Part shown: one piece after another, positions 15,801 through 30,800 of the stretch
How positions within the stretch are numbered: position 1 is the first letter of the stretch
Layout: each line of letters starts with the position of its first letter
Source of the DNA: Liolophura sinensis
Lineage: Eukaryota > Mollusca > Polyplacophora > Chitonida > Chitonidae
Direction of reading: 5' to 3'
Assembly (NCBI RefSeq): GCF_032854445.1
Contig: NC_088302.1
Location: forward strand, 24,131,788 to 24,195,787
DNA: 64,000 bases
Program-made: the position numbers and the translations under genes
Notes under the pieces: generated by a model
Databases searched by the model: none
What the model was told of the DNA's origin: nothing
What the model saw: only the letters and a program-made list of their open reading frames with translations

Positions 15801-18800
15801 TACATGTTTACTGATATCCCTTTACTGACATTTTTTCTTTTTTTTACACAAACCTTTCCCACAGTGTGTTTCAGTATGGAAATGTAAGCACAAACGCAAA
15901 CCTATCTTAAACACATCATGGTAACCCTCATAAATTTAATAAAAGCATTTATTTCAAGCATTGTATCTTCCAATTATTTTTTCTTCCTTCAGAAAACTTT
16001 GTGGGTTACCGATATTGTTGAAAACTGATCTAGTGAGTTTTACCAGTGTCACAATGCATTGTTTGTGGCTGTTTACTCAGAAAAGAATGGCCCATTCTCT
16101 CTGCCAATGCATGGCCCTGACTTGTAGGCTGGCTGACAGTTTATCACACCTCTTGTGTAAAGTACAGGAAGGTTACATGTTGCAGCCACAGACAAAACAC
16201 AACAATATACATGCATAGTTTGGCTTCAATCCCAGATAGGTCCATAACACTTGATCATTAAGGTAAATCAAAATCAACTTTTGGCAAGTTTTAATACGAT
16301 AGAAAAAATTCTAAAACAGATTTCAATTAAGGGTTTGACGTGAGGTGTAATGCGAACAGGACGAGCATGGAGTGTGTGGTTCGAGGATATTTCGAAGATC
16401 TATCTCCAAAGCAAACTTAACACATATGGGTCATGGAGGAATTTGGCCTCTAATTCTCTCGGAGTCGTTAGAGAGGCCGCTAAAGACAGGAATGGAACCA
16501 GAGTCATGGCTGTTTGTTTGTCGCAAATATTTATCGAGTGAGGCCCAAAAATCTGCGGAGCTGGATGTCCCTTATACCTGGATATAAGACAACTCCGTTA
16601 CCGGTCTTACGACTGGCTTCACAAGATCTGCAATCAATCTTCCAAACTTAACTACATCAACCCCTCCCCCTTTCTCCATTGCCTCGTAAACTTTTCTCTC
16701 CCTTCCCTAAAGCTTCCGTTCCAGATGTTATGTCACCATCGGGCACATTCCTGGTTATATTATTCTACCTGTCATGTCCAATAACAACGAGGTTTACCTT
16801 TTGCCGCTCATCAAATAATTCTGTCCTTGTATCACCACCACGACAAGTTAAATTTAACACAGGATGGATGAATACATATGTATAAGTATATAAACATTTA
16901 GTGTTTTTGACATGTCCACTCTGCAGGCATAAAGGTTTTACCTGAGCAAATGTAAGTAACCGGCCATAGCACAGGATAATTTTTGGGCAATTTTTTTTCA
17001 GAATGAAATAAAACTTTCATGTACAAGTAAGTTTTCATTAAGAATCACGTATATTTACATGTCATTTTGTATCCTTATTGTCCCTGCATGTCTATACTGT
17101 TTATCCATGTCTTTCTTTCCTTTTTTTTCAGCTCAGCTTTAAAACTTGATGGATAAATTATGGCAGCTCGTTTTTAAAGGTTTCCAGATGTGGCTTACTT
17201 TCAAATGTGTGAAAAATAAAAATGGATTACATTTATATGACAGTCTAACCAATTATGGTCATAGAAATATAACAATATGTCAACTCTACCCCACAATTTA
17301 TTAGGAAACTCAAGAAAAAGTTTGTCCTTCTCACAATAATGCTAATTTATAAGTGGCAGTGAATAATAGCAGTGGCCAGACAAGAAAATCTACTTGATAC
17401 AGTTCAAATACAAGTCACCACGGAATTTAGCCAAGTACATGTACGTTTTCTGTTGTTTTTTTTTTTTGTCTACAAAGTTTATCTGGCGGTGATGTGTTCG
17501 GGGACAAAAACTGGCCGGTGCACTTCTGTTACCCCAAAATTAACTTTGCTTGAAAACTGATCAAATATCTTCATAAAAATAACCACAACTGAGAACCACC
17601 CTCTCTGGCATACTTTCTCAAAACTCATAACTTACACATATTAGTAACCGATGTAAATGCATTTAATATTTCCTGGTCACACATCTGCAAACTTATTACC
17701 ATATCCAATAAAGGAACCAAACTTAGTTTTCATAAGCTTACATATAAATTGGTTGAACATGCAAGGTGTTCATTATATAGGCAATAAAGCAGTAATACAA
17801 CAACATATATTAAAAGGAAACATGGAGATATAAAAATATGCAATCTTCATATCACATTTTCACATCAAATACTGTATTCATGTTTGTAACAAGAATACAC
17901 GGAAATAGTAAGTCATGGCAAATTTATGAACTCTTGCATTATTGCGTGCAAATGGTTTCAAAACATTAAAAATATACACCCTGGAGTTGCAAACTATTCA
18001 TTCTGCAGATTAACTGAATGCTCACCTGTTCACTTCTTTTTTTCACTAGGTACATGTACTAACAACCAGGATAAAGTAGGAATTGATGGAATTTATCATG
18101 AATCTCATTATTTCAAAGAAGTAAAAAAAACTTCAAAACATAAACTTACTACCCTAACATAGATCTGATGTATCTGTCCAATCTATGATTAGCAGGCCTT
18201 CCCAGGCAAGCTTGATTCTCTACCAGTGATCTGTTCAGAGTTAAAATTCTTCAAGAAATATTTATATGCATTTTTTTGGTGAATGTTATCAATTATACAT
18301 ATCATCTCAGCTAGAGTATCATGGATTTTCTCCACCTGCTGTAGCATAAATGCACTATCTGACGCCTAGCTTTGAGTCTGTAACCGTGTGAAAAAGATAT
18401 ATCACTGAGATGTGTATCATCTTCTTTAAATTCGAATGTCGTACAACATTCATCATACTCAGATCTATAGGAACAGCTCAATGTGCATGCATACAAACAA
18501 ATTCTTGAAAATTCCTGTAGCTTAAAAATTTTGTTCCTGCCATAATTCAGGTAGACATTTTTCTTTCCCCATAAAATACATTTAAATTACATTTTTCACT
18601 TCGCTCACACAAATACATTTAATACTGCAAACATACAAGCAGAAATGTATATTTTGTGGATGTGTGGAGTCTTTTGTTCAAGCACCCAATTATACTTCAG
18701 ACAGTGCACCTGTACAAGAAGTACATTCACGTAGGTACATGTGCTCCAGTACCATCATACACTGCAGTTTGTTTAACAAATAAATCTCAGCTCCTTATAA

Positions 18801-21800
18801 ATCAGACACATAGTACATACAACAGAAAATAACCCTGTGGTCAGCCACTGAACTCAATTAAAATATTCAATTCAGTCGGCTCCATGAAACAGTGTTTTCT
18901 TAAGGAGACATCTGGACATTGAGGAAGGCTTGATGTTGTTGTAACGGCAGAGGAAAGTTGACAGACTTGGTGAAAACCAGGCGGGCACTGGTCCCTGGGT
19001 CCTAAAAATATGGGTGGGGGAGCTGGGGAATATAAACCCTTTGGGGAAAGCCCTCATGTTTTCTCTATCAGTTTACCAGCTTTCTTCACAAGCAGGCCTG
19101 GAGCAGGGCCTTGGTTTGCTATCACAAGCCTACTGCCAGCAGTCAGCTGTGACACACACTCCACATACTTTTGACTGGTCATCCCCAAGGCTACAAATAA
19201 AACTGGGATTACCACATTACCACAAAGGAATGATTGACATGCTGTACCATGTGAGAGGGACAGTACACTTCACCCATAGCAGATGCAGACTAACAATCAA
19301 TCATACCCATAAGAGATCACCCAGGCCTGACCATGGGTATCTGTAACATCAAAGATCACACCCTGATAGTCCTTACCAACTGACAAATTGAGAAGTCCTC
19401 TTCTGATAGTATAAATGCATATATGAATATTTTGGTATTTTAGATTTTGTCTAAAATAAATAATTTCTCGTCGAAACATGTATCTCTTAAATATTTGTTT
19501 AGTATAATTTACCACCAATGAAATGATAGGCATTATTACTGTAAATCCTCAGCCTTCTCAGATGATTGCAAGGTGTTTATTCAAACACATTCTGAGGGCA
19601 TTATTCTGTGATGAGTGTTAACACACTTCTTATAAAGCCCTGAAACTGGCTGATTCAACCAACATTGTTTTATCTCCAAAATCAAATTAAAAATGTGCAT
19701 AAATTTCACTGAAAGTTGTTCTTTCATATATGCAAAATGGTTGAGGGATTAGAGTAGTTCCACAAACACATACATGTACATGTGTACACAAATCTGTATA
19801 TCTATTCATTAGAAAAACTAAACAATACGGTTCAAATGGGGCAGCATGACTTCAAATTTAAATACTTTCTCAAATAATAAAATACTGATTTAAAATAAAA
19901 ATGATTTAAAGGCATGACACCGAGCAGAACAAATTGTAACACATACAGTATACAAAGACTGTTCACTAAAACTGCAAAGCTTTTACATATAGGTGTATCT
20001 TTAAGCTTGCATGTTTCAATGCAAAACATCATACTAAATTTCATGTTTAATAAAGCCTGGGGTTTATGAAAAATGAAAGATCAAAGACAGAACATTTGAG
20101 TTTATTGTGATAGAGATCTGGCACTTTAGAAGCCCTCAGGCCTTAGGATGCAGGAAAACAAGCTGCAGGACTACGTATGTCACATCACAGGTCTGCATGT
20201 TGGTATTCACCATGACAAACATCAGCTGTTACTTTAATTTCAGCCAAAACAAAAAAAATAAAAAACCTCAGGGCATATAACATCAGGTACATGTACATAT
20301 CAAACATTTAGCAATATACGCCCCTATTTGTTCCAATCACCTCACTTCACTGTGCTATCTGCCATATTTTATCAGCAGCATGTATATATCTGTATATCAG
20401 ATGTTGATACTTTGCAACAATTATGGGAGTAAAAGTGTGAGTGAAATATGAAAACATTTGGTTCAAGCTGGTGCTAGTCGGATAATTCAGTGTGTTTATG
20501 TATACAAATGTTCACAGTATGCCAGTATGCCAGCAAAATAACACACAAAAGATCCACATTCATGCCAGCATAGACATAAAGAGATTGACTAAGGTTATGG
20601 CAAATCTGCCTAACTCGGACACTCAGTTTACATGTACATGTACCAGGCCTGGAAATAATTTTTATGTTGTTACTCCACATAAATTTTCCAAGCTACCCAC
20701 TTTGTTAAAAAGTTAAAACGTTATTTACATGACATTTTTGTCAAACCAAACATTTAGACCCTGTCCAAAAACTATGTGGTGCAGAACACTGTCCTAGTCC
20801 TTCTGCTTATTTCCAGGCTTGCCGTACCATGAAGTACAAGTCTTCTGTACATGTGACTGAAGCGCACACTGTGGAGCAAATTAACAGCACATAAAGCGAC
20901 AGCGTTTCCTTTGAGAATTATCGCTAGCTAGGCTGTATACATGTAGATCTATATACAGGCAACAAGGGCTGACCCTTTAACTTCCCAGCTCCAGTTTCAC
21001 ACAAAACTGCTAACTTTCAAACGAACATGTGAAGGTAGAGCTGTAAAATGCTACAGGTTATGTGGGAAAAAGAGCCATGCAGCTAATTGGCCAAGTTCAC
21101 TGTACAACTCACCTAGCGACAGGCAGCTAGAGTGCAATACTGCCCATCTCTCAACAACGCATCTATAGACATGTAAACAATATTTGGCTTCAGCTTTCAA
21201 AGCAGGGCTTGATTTTCTAAGCTCTCAGATGCTACCCTAACAGGTGTAGCTTGAAAGGTACATGTATGTACACATATCTACATGTATATGTATATTACAC
21301 ACTTGCTGATGAACATATTTATTTATTTATTTACACATTTGATTGGTGTTTTATGCTGTACTCAAACATATTTCACTTACATGACGGCAGCCAGCATTAT
21401 GTTGGGAGGAAACCTGGCAGAGCCTGGGGCAAACCCACGACCATCCGAAGGTTGCCGACAGACCTTCCCACTTACAGTCAGAAAGGAAGCCAGCATGTGC
21501 TGGACTTGAACTCACAACGACCGCATTGGTGTGATGAACATATTCAAACTCCTGACAATATCATAAAGCATGAATTGAGTTATATCGGGCAAATGAACAG
21601 TTATACCTGAAATATATATTTTATTTTTGTTTGATTAGAGTTTAAACCATTCATATTCCAGAACAATTCACCTCTTCAATGCCGAACAACTGTTGATATG
21701 TAATGCTTTAAAACTTCATACATACATCTACTTTATTTTAATATCCAGGTCAGCTCATTAAATCTTCTCATAATATCATCAATTATAACCATCTCTCAAA

Positions 21801-24800
21801 ATTTTAGGTCGATCTAAGCCTATGTATCTTGTATGAGCTTGGACAGCTGAACTTGGGTTTCCTCTTGCCCCGCATGCGATTTACATATACACATACGAAT
21901 AATTTCTAAACAAATTCCTGTTATGTTTATAAACAGCTGACAAAATTTTCAAACTTTGACAACCACAATCATAATAATCATAATGCATATATGTGCATGT
22001 GTCACAATATGCACTGGATGTGTGTATGAAGTCTGCACGTGCAGTGGGAAAAACTGCCTTCAAAACAACAACCCGTTCACTCCTACAGAACCATAAAACT
22101 CAGATACCGTAAGACCTGTATTACTGGAATTTACATATAATGTCTTTTTGATTATAATGTCAGCTGTGAATCTCAAAGTCTGCGACAAAAGCACATTTGG
22201 CATACAATACGGGTCTAAAGTTTAACAGCATCAGTAATGTGGACAAATCCATTTTTTAATGTCAGGTGTTATTTACCTGTAATTCAAAATGGGAATGTGG
22301 ACAAAGAAACACTATAGGTAGGCACGGGACACTGGCAGCTAGAGTTAGGGGTAGGAGCTACAGAGGTCACTGCTAATCTACCCATTAGTTCCCTCATTTA
22401 AGACCACCAACACTATACTACCCCTTGCCTTGGATTTCTCTACCCCCATACAACCAGCATCCAGGTGAGAAATTCCGCTTGCTCAGGTACAGTGTGATGT
22501 ACCGGAGTTTTCTGCCTTTAGCTTCGACCAGTGCTAATCCTCTTATAGGCATTTCTGACCAGGCTATTATTGCTGCCAGTGGTCAGAGATCAATGCTCTC
22601 TATCAGCCTTTGTACCGCACAAACTGTTCACCAGGTGGAAATTATTCCTTTGTTGGATGGATTCGTATCAATCTCAAATTTTTTTTTAATCCTGATCCCA
22701 TGCACTCTGGTGTTATGGCAAGCAGACCCATACCTTGTACACCTCTATTTCCATATCAAGAGATATGTACATGTGTGCAGAGCTGCTCATGTGCCACAGC
22801 ATGGAGGCATACATGTACATTCTGTGTTATCACCAAATAGTTTGGTTGCTACAATTGGTGTTCTTTGAAATTTCCAGACAGAGAAGTACATGTGTATGTA
22901 CTGTATTTATGTAGCACAAAAACAAAAAGGTTACAAAATCTCTGTAACAAGGTACATGTGTTTTAAATATTGTATTTCACCTTAAGTTTGGTACGTTTGT
23001 GTTAAAATATACTTTAAGAAGCACACAAGGGAATCCTAAAAACAGTTGATCACACATCCTTACAGAATCTGAGACATCAGGTTTATTTCTCTGTTGGCTT
23101 TAATTTTTTTTCCAAAAGTAATTGCCTAACATTGCATTAAAGAGCTATTTTAGTGTTAAGACATATACGTCCAAAAGACAAGGTTAAATGAAGTCAGAAT
23201 TGCTTTCTTAAATTGTAGATAAAATGCACTGTATTAAAGCCGCTATTGTTAGTTCGGGAGGATAATACAGAAACAGGAGTTTTCAGCCGTTGCCAATTTT
23301 GCCTAGTGTGACGTCATGCAAGAACACTTGACGTCACCCATCACTGACTTATACTGAAAAAACGACGTCGTACTTTCAATCGTGCATACCATCCGAACTG
23401 CCTTACATGACATTGTATCAGTCTGATTCATTGTCACATGAGGAATATTACTACATCACATCGGGAAAATTTTATGGAAACTACCGCAGATTTTGTTTTG
23501 CAGGACTCTTCACTTATAGGGGTTAAACAGCGTTATTCAGCATAAATTTGTTTGAACCGTGGTGCCAGCTACATGTATATTCCATAGGGTATCCCTCATA
23601 TCAGTTTAATATTTCAACCTGTTAGGACTGAAGTAGCACTTTAATTAGCCATACAAAAAAAAAAAAAAGAAAAAAAAGTAGAGACACATGTGTAGAGATT
23701 TATATAAACATCACGTACAGTTTAATACCAGAACTGTTTAATACCACAACACACATTGAAACAAACTGACAAAGAATAGGTGCATGGTGACAATTGCAAT
23801 TACATGTTTTATTGGTCTCGAGGCATGAATTGTGTATGTGTTACTGTAGAGAATTACAGAAGGCTAATGTATTGGCCAGCATCAAAAGAGGTAAAGTTTA
23901 TCTGAATTTAATCAGAGAATAAATCTCACATTACTTACACTTTAAAGAATGCCAGCATTTTTCAGAGCATAAAAATTAGCTACACTGCATGCATTTCACA
24001 GAACATCAAAGTTTTAACTGGAGCAGAAACAGTCATTAGTAAAGATAAATTTATAAACAAAAATTAAGATCTGCGAGCCACAAGGTTTGTTAAGTTTTTG
24101 TTTGAATAATTGATTTGCTTAAGCAAATTCATTCTGCTTGGCAAAAGTATATGTCCACATTTTTATTTGCAAACTTTGTATAGGGAAAAAGAACAGAAAT
24201 AAATTTCTGTGGCCTGATATACATGCGTAACCCTTAAGGATCGTTAGCAGGTAAGCAGAGTTAGCTGGTTGGCACAGGACCATGCTAACAGAACCCAGTC
24301 AGTTGTGAAGCTTACCCTTCTCACCATTAAAACATGCCCGCCAGCAATACACTTTACAATTTATATCACATCGTCCTATTATTAAAAGCTATATTAAGAT
24401 GGAGGAGGGCAGGTAGGCAGACCAATACAAGTACACTGGAGGGAACTTCAAAGCTGTACACATAATTCTTTGTTCAGCCAGACTAACCTCAAGAAATCCC
24501 GCAATGAAGTGCCAAATTCTTAACAAAGGGGAGAAATTTCTATATCTAATACCCCTCACAAATTGCTCCAGTCTGCACCAGAGAGCACAAAACGCCAATG
24601 GCTTCCTCCCACAATCAAAATTTTTTGTGCAACATCTCAAACATAAAGGGCTCAACAATACAAAAATCTCCCTCAAGAAAGATATTACAAAGCAAAGGCG
24701 TGCGCACAGCAAAGTGTCTTCCATAAAAAAAAATAAACACTTGATGTAAATGGGGCTTATGCTTGAAGTGATGCGTTATCTAATTTCTACAATAAATTGT

Positions 24801-27800
24801 CATCTTTGTCAGTACGCCTTTGTGGTTAAAAAAAATCAGCAGGTTTGTGAGTGTGATAGCACTGTCAAGGGCAAAAATATTTGTAATTTCTGTCCATCTT
24901 GGAAAATATTACAGACATCTGAAGAGTATTCATGAATTACCGGTAGATCTTGTTTTGTCAACAATCTAAACTGTAAGGCCAGTATGGCACAAGATTCAAG
25001 TCAAGTCATTATACAATAAACAGGAAAGATACTTAATTAAAAGGTTGTTTAAGTTATAATTAACAAAAATGTTGTCACTGCAAGTGAAGTATTCACTACA
25101 TGTATGTACATGTAATTGTACCTCATCACAGTGAACAATTGAATTTCCTGATGTTTTATACTAAAACAATATCATAGTGAATAATTAAATTTTCTCAAGG
25201 GAAATAAAATTCTCCAGAGCACAACAAAAAGCAACAACAGAGCAATGTACAAATAATTAATGGCATACCTAGGGTGCCAAATTTGAGTGGAGTTGACCTG
25301 TACAACCAGTGTACTTAGCGTGAGAAAATATACATGTACAAATATACAAGTATGTGGTCAGTATACTTACCTATATACTGTATGTATATATGTACGTTAC
25401 TGTGATGTGTTTATTGAGCTTATTTAAAGTTTTGTTAATATAGAGGATATAGCACACTAAAGGTTTAACATCATAAAAATTTTTCACCTCTCACAAGAAA
25501 AATATTTGTGTTATTCAACCTTCACTGTGCAAGTATATTTATTATTTATATTTTGACAATTTTGCGATTTTGTGTATTTGAACAAAATCAAGCAATGTTT
25601 TTTTTTTATCTGGAGGCCTTCACAGACTTGTTGCGTGCTGTAAGAAATGTTAAAGTTGATTGAACTTGTATTATGATGTCATTATTTTTTTATATAAATA
25701 TGTATGGATAATTTATGCTGTACATATACAATGCACGTTCTTTATGTTCTCTTATATCCATTTTAAATCATAACACATTACTTAAATCAAATAAATATTA
25801 TGATTTTAATTCAGGTACTGTACATATTTTTTTACAGCTATTTCTTCAAACATAAAATTAAGAGTTTTGGGGAGAGGTACCATCCTACATGTAGCTGGAT
25901 AAAAGTTTATCAAATCGCACTGATAAAGGCTGACGGTTGTGAGTTGAAGTCCAGTTCATGCTGGCTTCCTCTGCGGCCGTACGTGGGAAAGTCTGTCAGC
26001 AACCTGCGGATGGTTGTGGATTTTCGCCAGGCTCTTCCACCATAATGCTGGCCGCCATCGTATAAGTGAAATATTCTTGAGTACGGCGTAGAACACCAAA
26101 CAAATTAATAAATAAATTTTCATAGAGGTCCATATTTATGTTTAACAGTTAGACCTAAAGGGAAATATGGACGTCTAGGTGGCCAGAGGACAAAAACACT
26201 TAGCACTGGCCAGGTACGGGGCAGTAAAACACAGCTTTAGGCTAACTAGAGGTAAAGGTGTAGAAAAGAAAAAAAAAGTGAAGACTTTATTAGCCATCAA
26301 AATTTCACAGTTGTTTTCACAATGCCTTGAGGAAATATTTGCCAATGCCAATACAGGAAAAAAAATATCCTCACACCTTAAAGCTGTCAGAGCCCTGAGC
26401 CTGTCAAGTGAAGTGAGTCACTCCCGTTGTAGGTGTGGTAAATCTTTTGAGAACACAAATACTACTAATATTACACAAGCATGAGTGTAATGTTTTCATG
26501 TTAACTATAAATTTCTTGTATTTACTTGCACTACAAGTAGTTGTAACTATTTTCAGTGTCTTATTTACAAATCAAAATTTATTAACAGCACCGGAATATT
26601 TCATATTTCTGTTCACATTGCCCTGATGAATTAAATTGCCACAGACTAAATTCATTCTCAGGAATGTACGCATGATTTCAACCCCCACTGATTTAATCAA
26701 ATTTTCCAAAAAGAAAAAAAATTATCTCCTTCTATATGAGGTCATGTGCACAGGCACATGTAATAGACACAAGTACAATATACTTTGTCAGAACACACAA
26801 TTTGATTTATTTATTTGATTGGTGTTTTATGCCGTACTCAAGAATATTTCACTTATACGATGGCGGCCAGCATTATGGTGGGTGGAAACCGGGCACAGCC
26901 CGGAGGAAACCCACAACCATCCGCAGGTTGCTGGCAGACCTTCCCACATACGGCTGAAGAGAAAGGCAGCATGAGATGGGCTTGAACTCACAGCGACCGC
27001 ATTGGTGAGAGACTCCTGGGTCATTACGCTGCGCTAGCGCGCTAACCGACTGAGCCACGGAGGACCGAGAACACACAAGTACATAAGCTTATGTATATAT
27101 ATAGATATAGATATACACCTGTTTATGTAGAAATGACCATCTGTATTTGTTAATCTGAGCAGCACAGTAAAACAGGTGTACATCTATAAATATATGATAA
27201 TTGTTAAGAGCTGAAGATGTACCCTTGAAGAATACTTGAGGTACATATCATGTCTGCTCTCCACCCTCAGACTCAGAAACAACAATAGGGTTGCATAGAT
27301 AGCAAGGGCTCTGGCTAAATCAATGGGTACAGGATAAAAAAGTTTGTTTTATCAAGGGAAGTTTGACTTAAGATCACGTTATGCTCACAGCACTGCCCCG
27401 AAAACCTTCCCTCTGATTGCATTAGCCGCTTGTTTGTTGTGTTCCGAGCACAAAGGCCTGTATTTCTGATGGGACAAAATAAACAGTTCACCAAGGCCAC
27501 TAAAGACTTAGCATCTTTCTCAAGGAACATCTTCCACATGACACCCTTTTCCAATGATCAATAGACAGTTTAGAGGCGAAGTTGAGAGGCACTGTTACAA
27601 TGTCAGCTCCTTCATCTCATAAATTCCTGCAACAGGCCGAAAAAATGGCAGCGGGAGGGTCACTCGAAGAAAATAGCATTTCAAGTTGTCCATATATGTA
27701 CTGTCTGGCAACTGTCCATGTCTAAAAGTTTATTTGCTGAGGATTTCCAGCCTACGAACACATGTTCTAGGGGCGTGACAGAAACCAGGGTCTGGGATGA

Positions 27801-30800
27801 AGAATATACTTGTACAGTGCACAGAATAGGACAGATTGCAGAAAACTACCTAAATCTGAATATGTCAATTGAGGAAAACCATATTCAGATGCACGTATAG
27901 TATTACAAACATGTACGATTTAAAACTGGCCACTTTAATTGGGTCAGGATTCAACCAACTGACCAGATTCTCCAACCAGACAAGCATACACAACTAAACT
28001 ATTTCGCAAACTATTTTAACTGCTTTTCAAGTTGTGTAAGATGTGAAAATATGTTTTGATGACCACAGTCCATCACTGTATAAGACTCAGAAATCTTATC
28101 GGAATTCTTGTTGTGATTTAATTTTTGTAATTTCCACAATAAACTGTATACACAGCTGGTGTGCCCATGAGCGATCAGATTTAATACATTAAGTTCCTCA
28201 GTTCTTCAGAATGACTGGTCATGTAAATAACTGTGGTTTTGGATCTCATTATAACTTGCCTGGCATTGCCTGCTGAAGACAACTATCCACACATGTGGTC
28301 CATGCTCCATATTACAAATGTGAAAGTGATCTTTTCAGGTAAGCCAGCCTCGCACATGCAGAGTCACAATGGTTGGGGTGGGGGGGGGGGGGGGGGGGAG
28401 TTACAGGATAAGGGGAGCGGGGCAGTTATTAGGCATCTGCACTGCCATAGGATAGCACTGCACTACCTGACTGTGAACAGGTCCCGATTCTGCGACAAGT
28501 GAAAGAACTATACCTGCCGCAGAACGATATCAAGTTCTCACAGTGTTGCTTTACAAAACACTCGTCTTTATCAGCGACTTATTCACACTAATACTGTCTT
28601 CCTACAATTACTCTGCTCTCATATACGGTTGGATTTCTTTTGTACCCTCTGTTGGTTGACCATGGATTTCTGTATGGGCATGGCTTGATAAAGGCAGATG
28701 TGCCTAGGTGTATTTTGTCTCCCATGGTCCTTCCATATGCCTGAAGACAGTGGTTACCAGCCTGGGGTGCATAATAGTCGAGGCCATACCCACATGACAC
28801 CAGAAGCCTGACAAGCTTAGCTGCCATATGGAGTACCCCCCTATTCAAAGGGCACGTTCAGCGGGAACACTGTACGTGTCTTTAATCAAATAAGTCCTTG
28901 CCAACTTTTGAAGTATTTCAGTGGAGATGAAAACTGAGAGGAGCACATAGGGTGATTCAGGGTTTACCATAGAGTAAAAGGTCTTGTTGGGGACAAAAGG
29001 GCCCAGGTACATGTACGTACAAATAGCTCACGATGCACCAACACATGAAAAACACTGATCTAAGCTAATCAATACGCAGATGCTCAGCAGCTAGACAGTT
29101 TTCACCTGTGCAGCCCTGACAGTAGAGTGAATCAGCCCTTAGTACACTGACATGACACACTGAATATCTGGCTGGTGTGAATGTGGATGATCCAATATAC
29201 TTACACCTCAGACATTAAATGCAATGAACTGAACTGTACACACATGTCCATTTATAGCTGGCAAATATTACACTTACGTTATTTTTACTGCTCTTGCCTC
29301 ACAGTGTTGGCATACTGTATAAGGTATTATATGTTTTGGATAGATTTTACATTTCAACATGAAATTTGTGATATATAAACGTGTACTGTCAGTGAGTATA
29401 TACATTCAAAACAAAAACTATCATGTTTGACTTAAGCAGTTTTAACCACCCTGAAATTTGCAATCTTAAAATTAAGACAACATGCATACAAATACTTTAA
29501 CAGTTTTCCCAAAAAAAAGGCTTGAGTAGAACTACATGTAAGACTTTCATTAATTATCTTTCATATGAGCCAGTAAACCTCAAAACAATAGACAAACAAG
29601 CATTCAGGTACTACCTGTCGAATGAAAATTCATTTATGGGTTGTGGAGTTAAGCAATGTCATACAGGTAAAAGCCAGGTAAGATTTAGTGGAGTGATAAT
29701 GCGATGATCATGGCCATCTAAGGGCCATTATTATTAAACACACTTGACAAGAGCCAGAAAACAGCCTCGGGCTTAGATATGCTGGCCCTACGAAAAAACT
29801 ACAAAGTCAAATATCTGAATTAGGACAGACAGTCCTCATACATGTGCAAGTATAAACATCTACATATACACAACAATCAGCTCTGTCTAAAAATAACAAG
29901 AGCAATGAGTATGAACATGGACAGAATCAACAAAAAACAAGCGGCACACGCTGGTCATCAGTACAACCTAACAGACTGACCATTAAGGCCAACACTAAAT
30001 TTGCATATAAAATCAGCCCTCTGTGTTCTCTAAACATATGCCATAAAACTGTCCAGACTGGCCTTGTTGAATGCCGTCTTAAGAGTGACCTGATTTGGGC
30101 TAACGAAATACATGCAAATCTATGTACTTTGAAGAGCATTGCCAGAATATACTGTCATTCTTTAATCTTTTCACATGTTTGCAGGGTATTTATTCAAGCA
30201 TATTCTGACGGCGTTATTCCGTGTTGACTGATAAGATTATACAGTTGTAAAGCCCTGAAACTGACCAATCCAACCAAGAGGTTTTGTGTCCAAAATTAAC
30301 TGAAAAATATGAATAAATTGCACTGAAAGTTCTTCTTTCATATACAAAAAGGTTGAGTAATTAAGGTGCATGTATCATTATAATCTGAGGGAGTATCACC
30401 TTCACTGGACAAGAAAAAAAATAATATATTGTATTTCACCTTAAGTTTTTTAAGTAATACATTGTTTGATCCTGATTGCTCCATCCACCCTGTAGTGCCA
30501 CATAAGAGTTTCTTGTGAAGTTTGAAAGCTTGAACATTAGTTTTAACATCAAAAGTGTTATTTTGACTATTCTGAGCCCTTTACATGCTTTTGAGAACTA
30601 ATTTGTACATTTTTCCACGCCATAGTTAAGGTGAAATACAGAATATGCAGGACAAAGGACATATTGCACTATGTATTGCTCATGCTACACACCTAAAGGT
30701 AAATCTTAACATTACAACCCTCACATTTACATTTGCACAGGTGTTAATGCCAGGTAGTTTAATGCCGTATTTGTTGGCATAAGATAGCAGTTAATGGTCA

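Noticed and set aside
16350-16587. Overlapping 63- and 71-codon ORFs in a slightly GC-richer patch
   Set aside because: No known domain, no splice context matched to the FAT4-like gene, and no second supporting exon; left unannotated.
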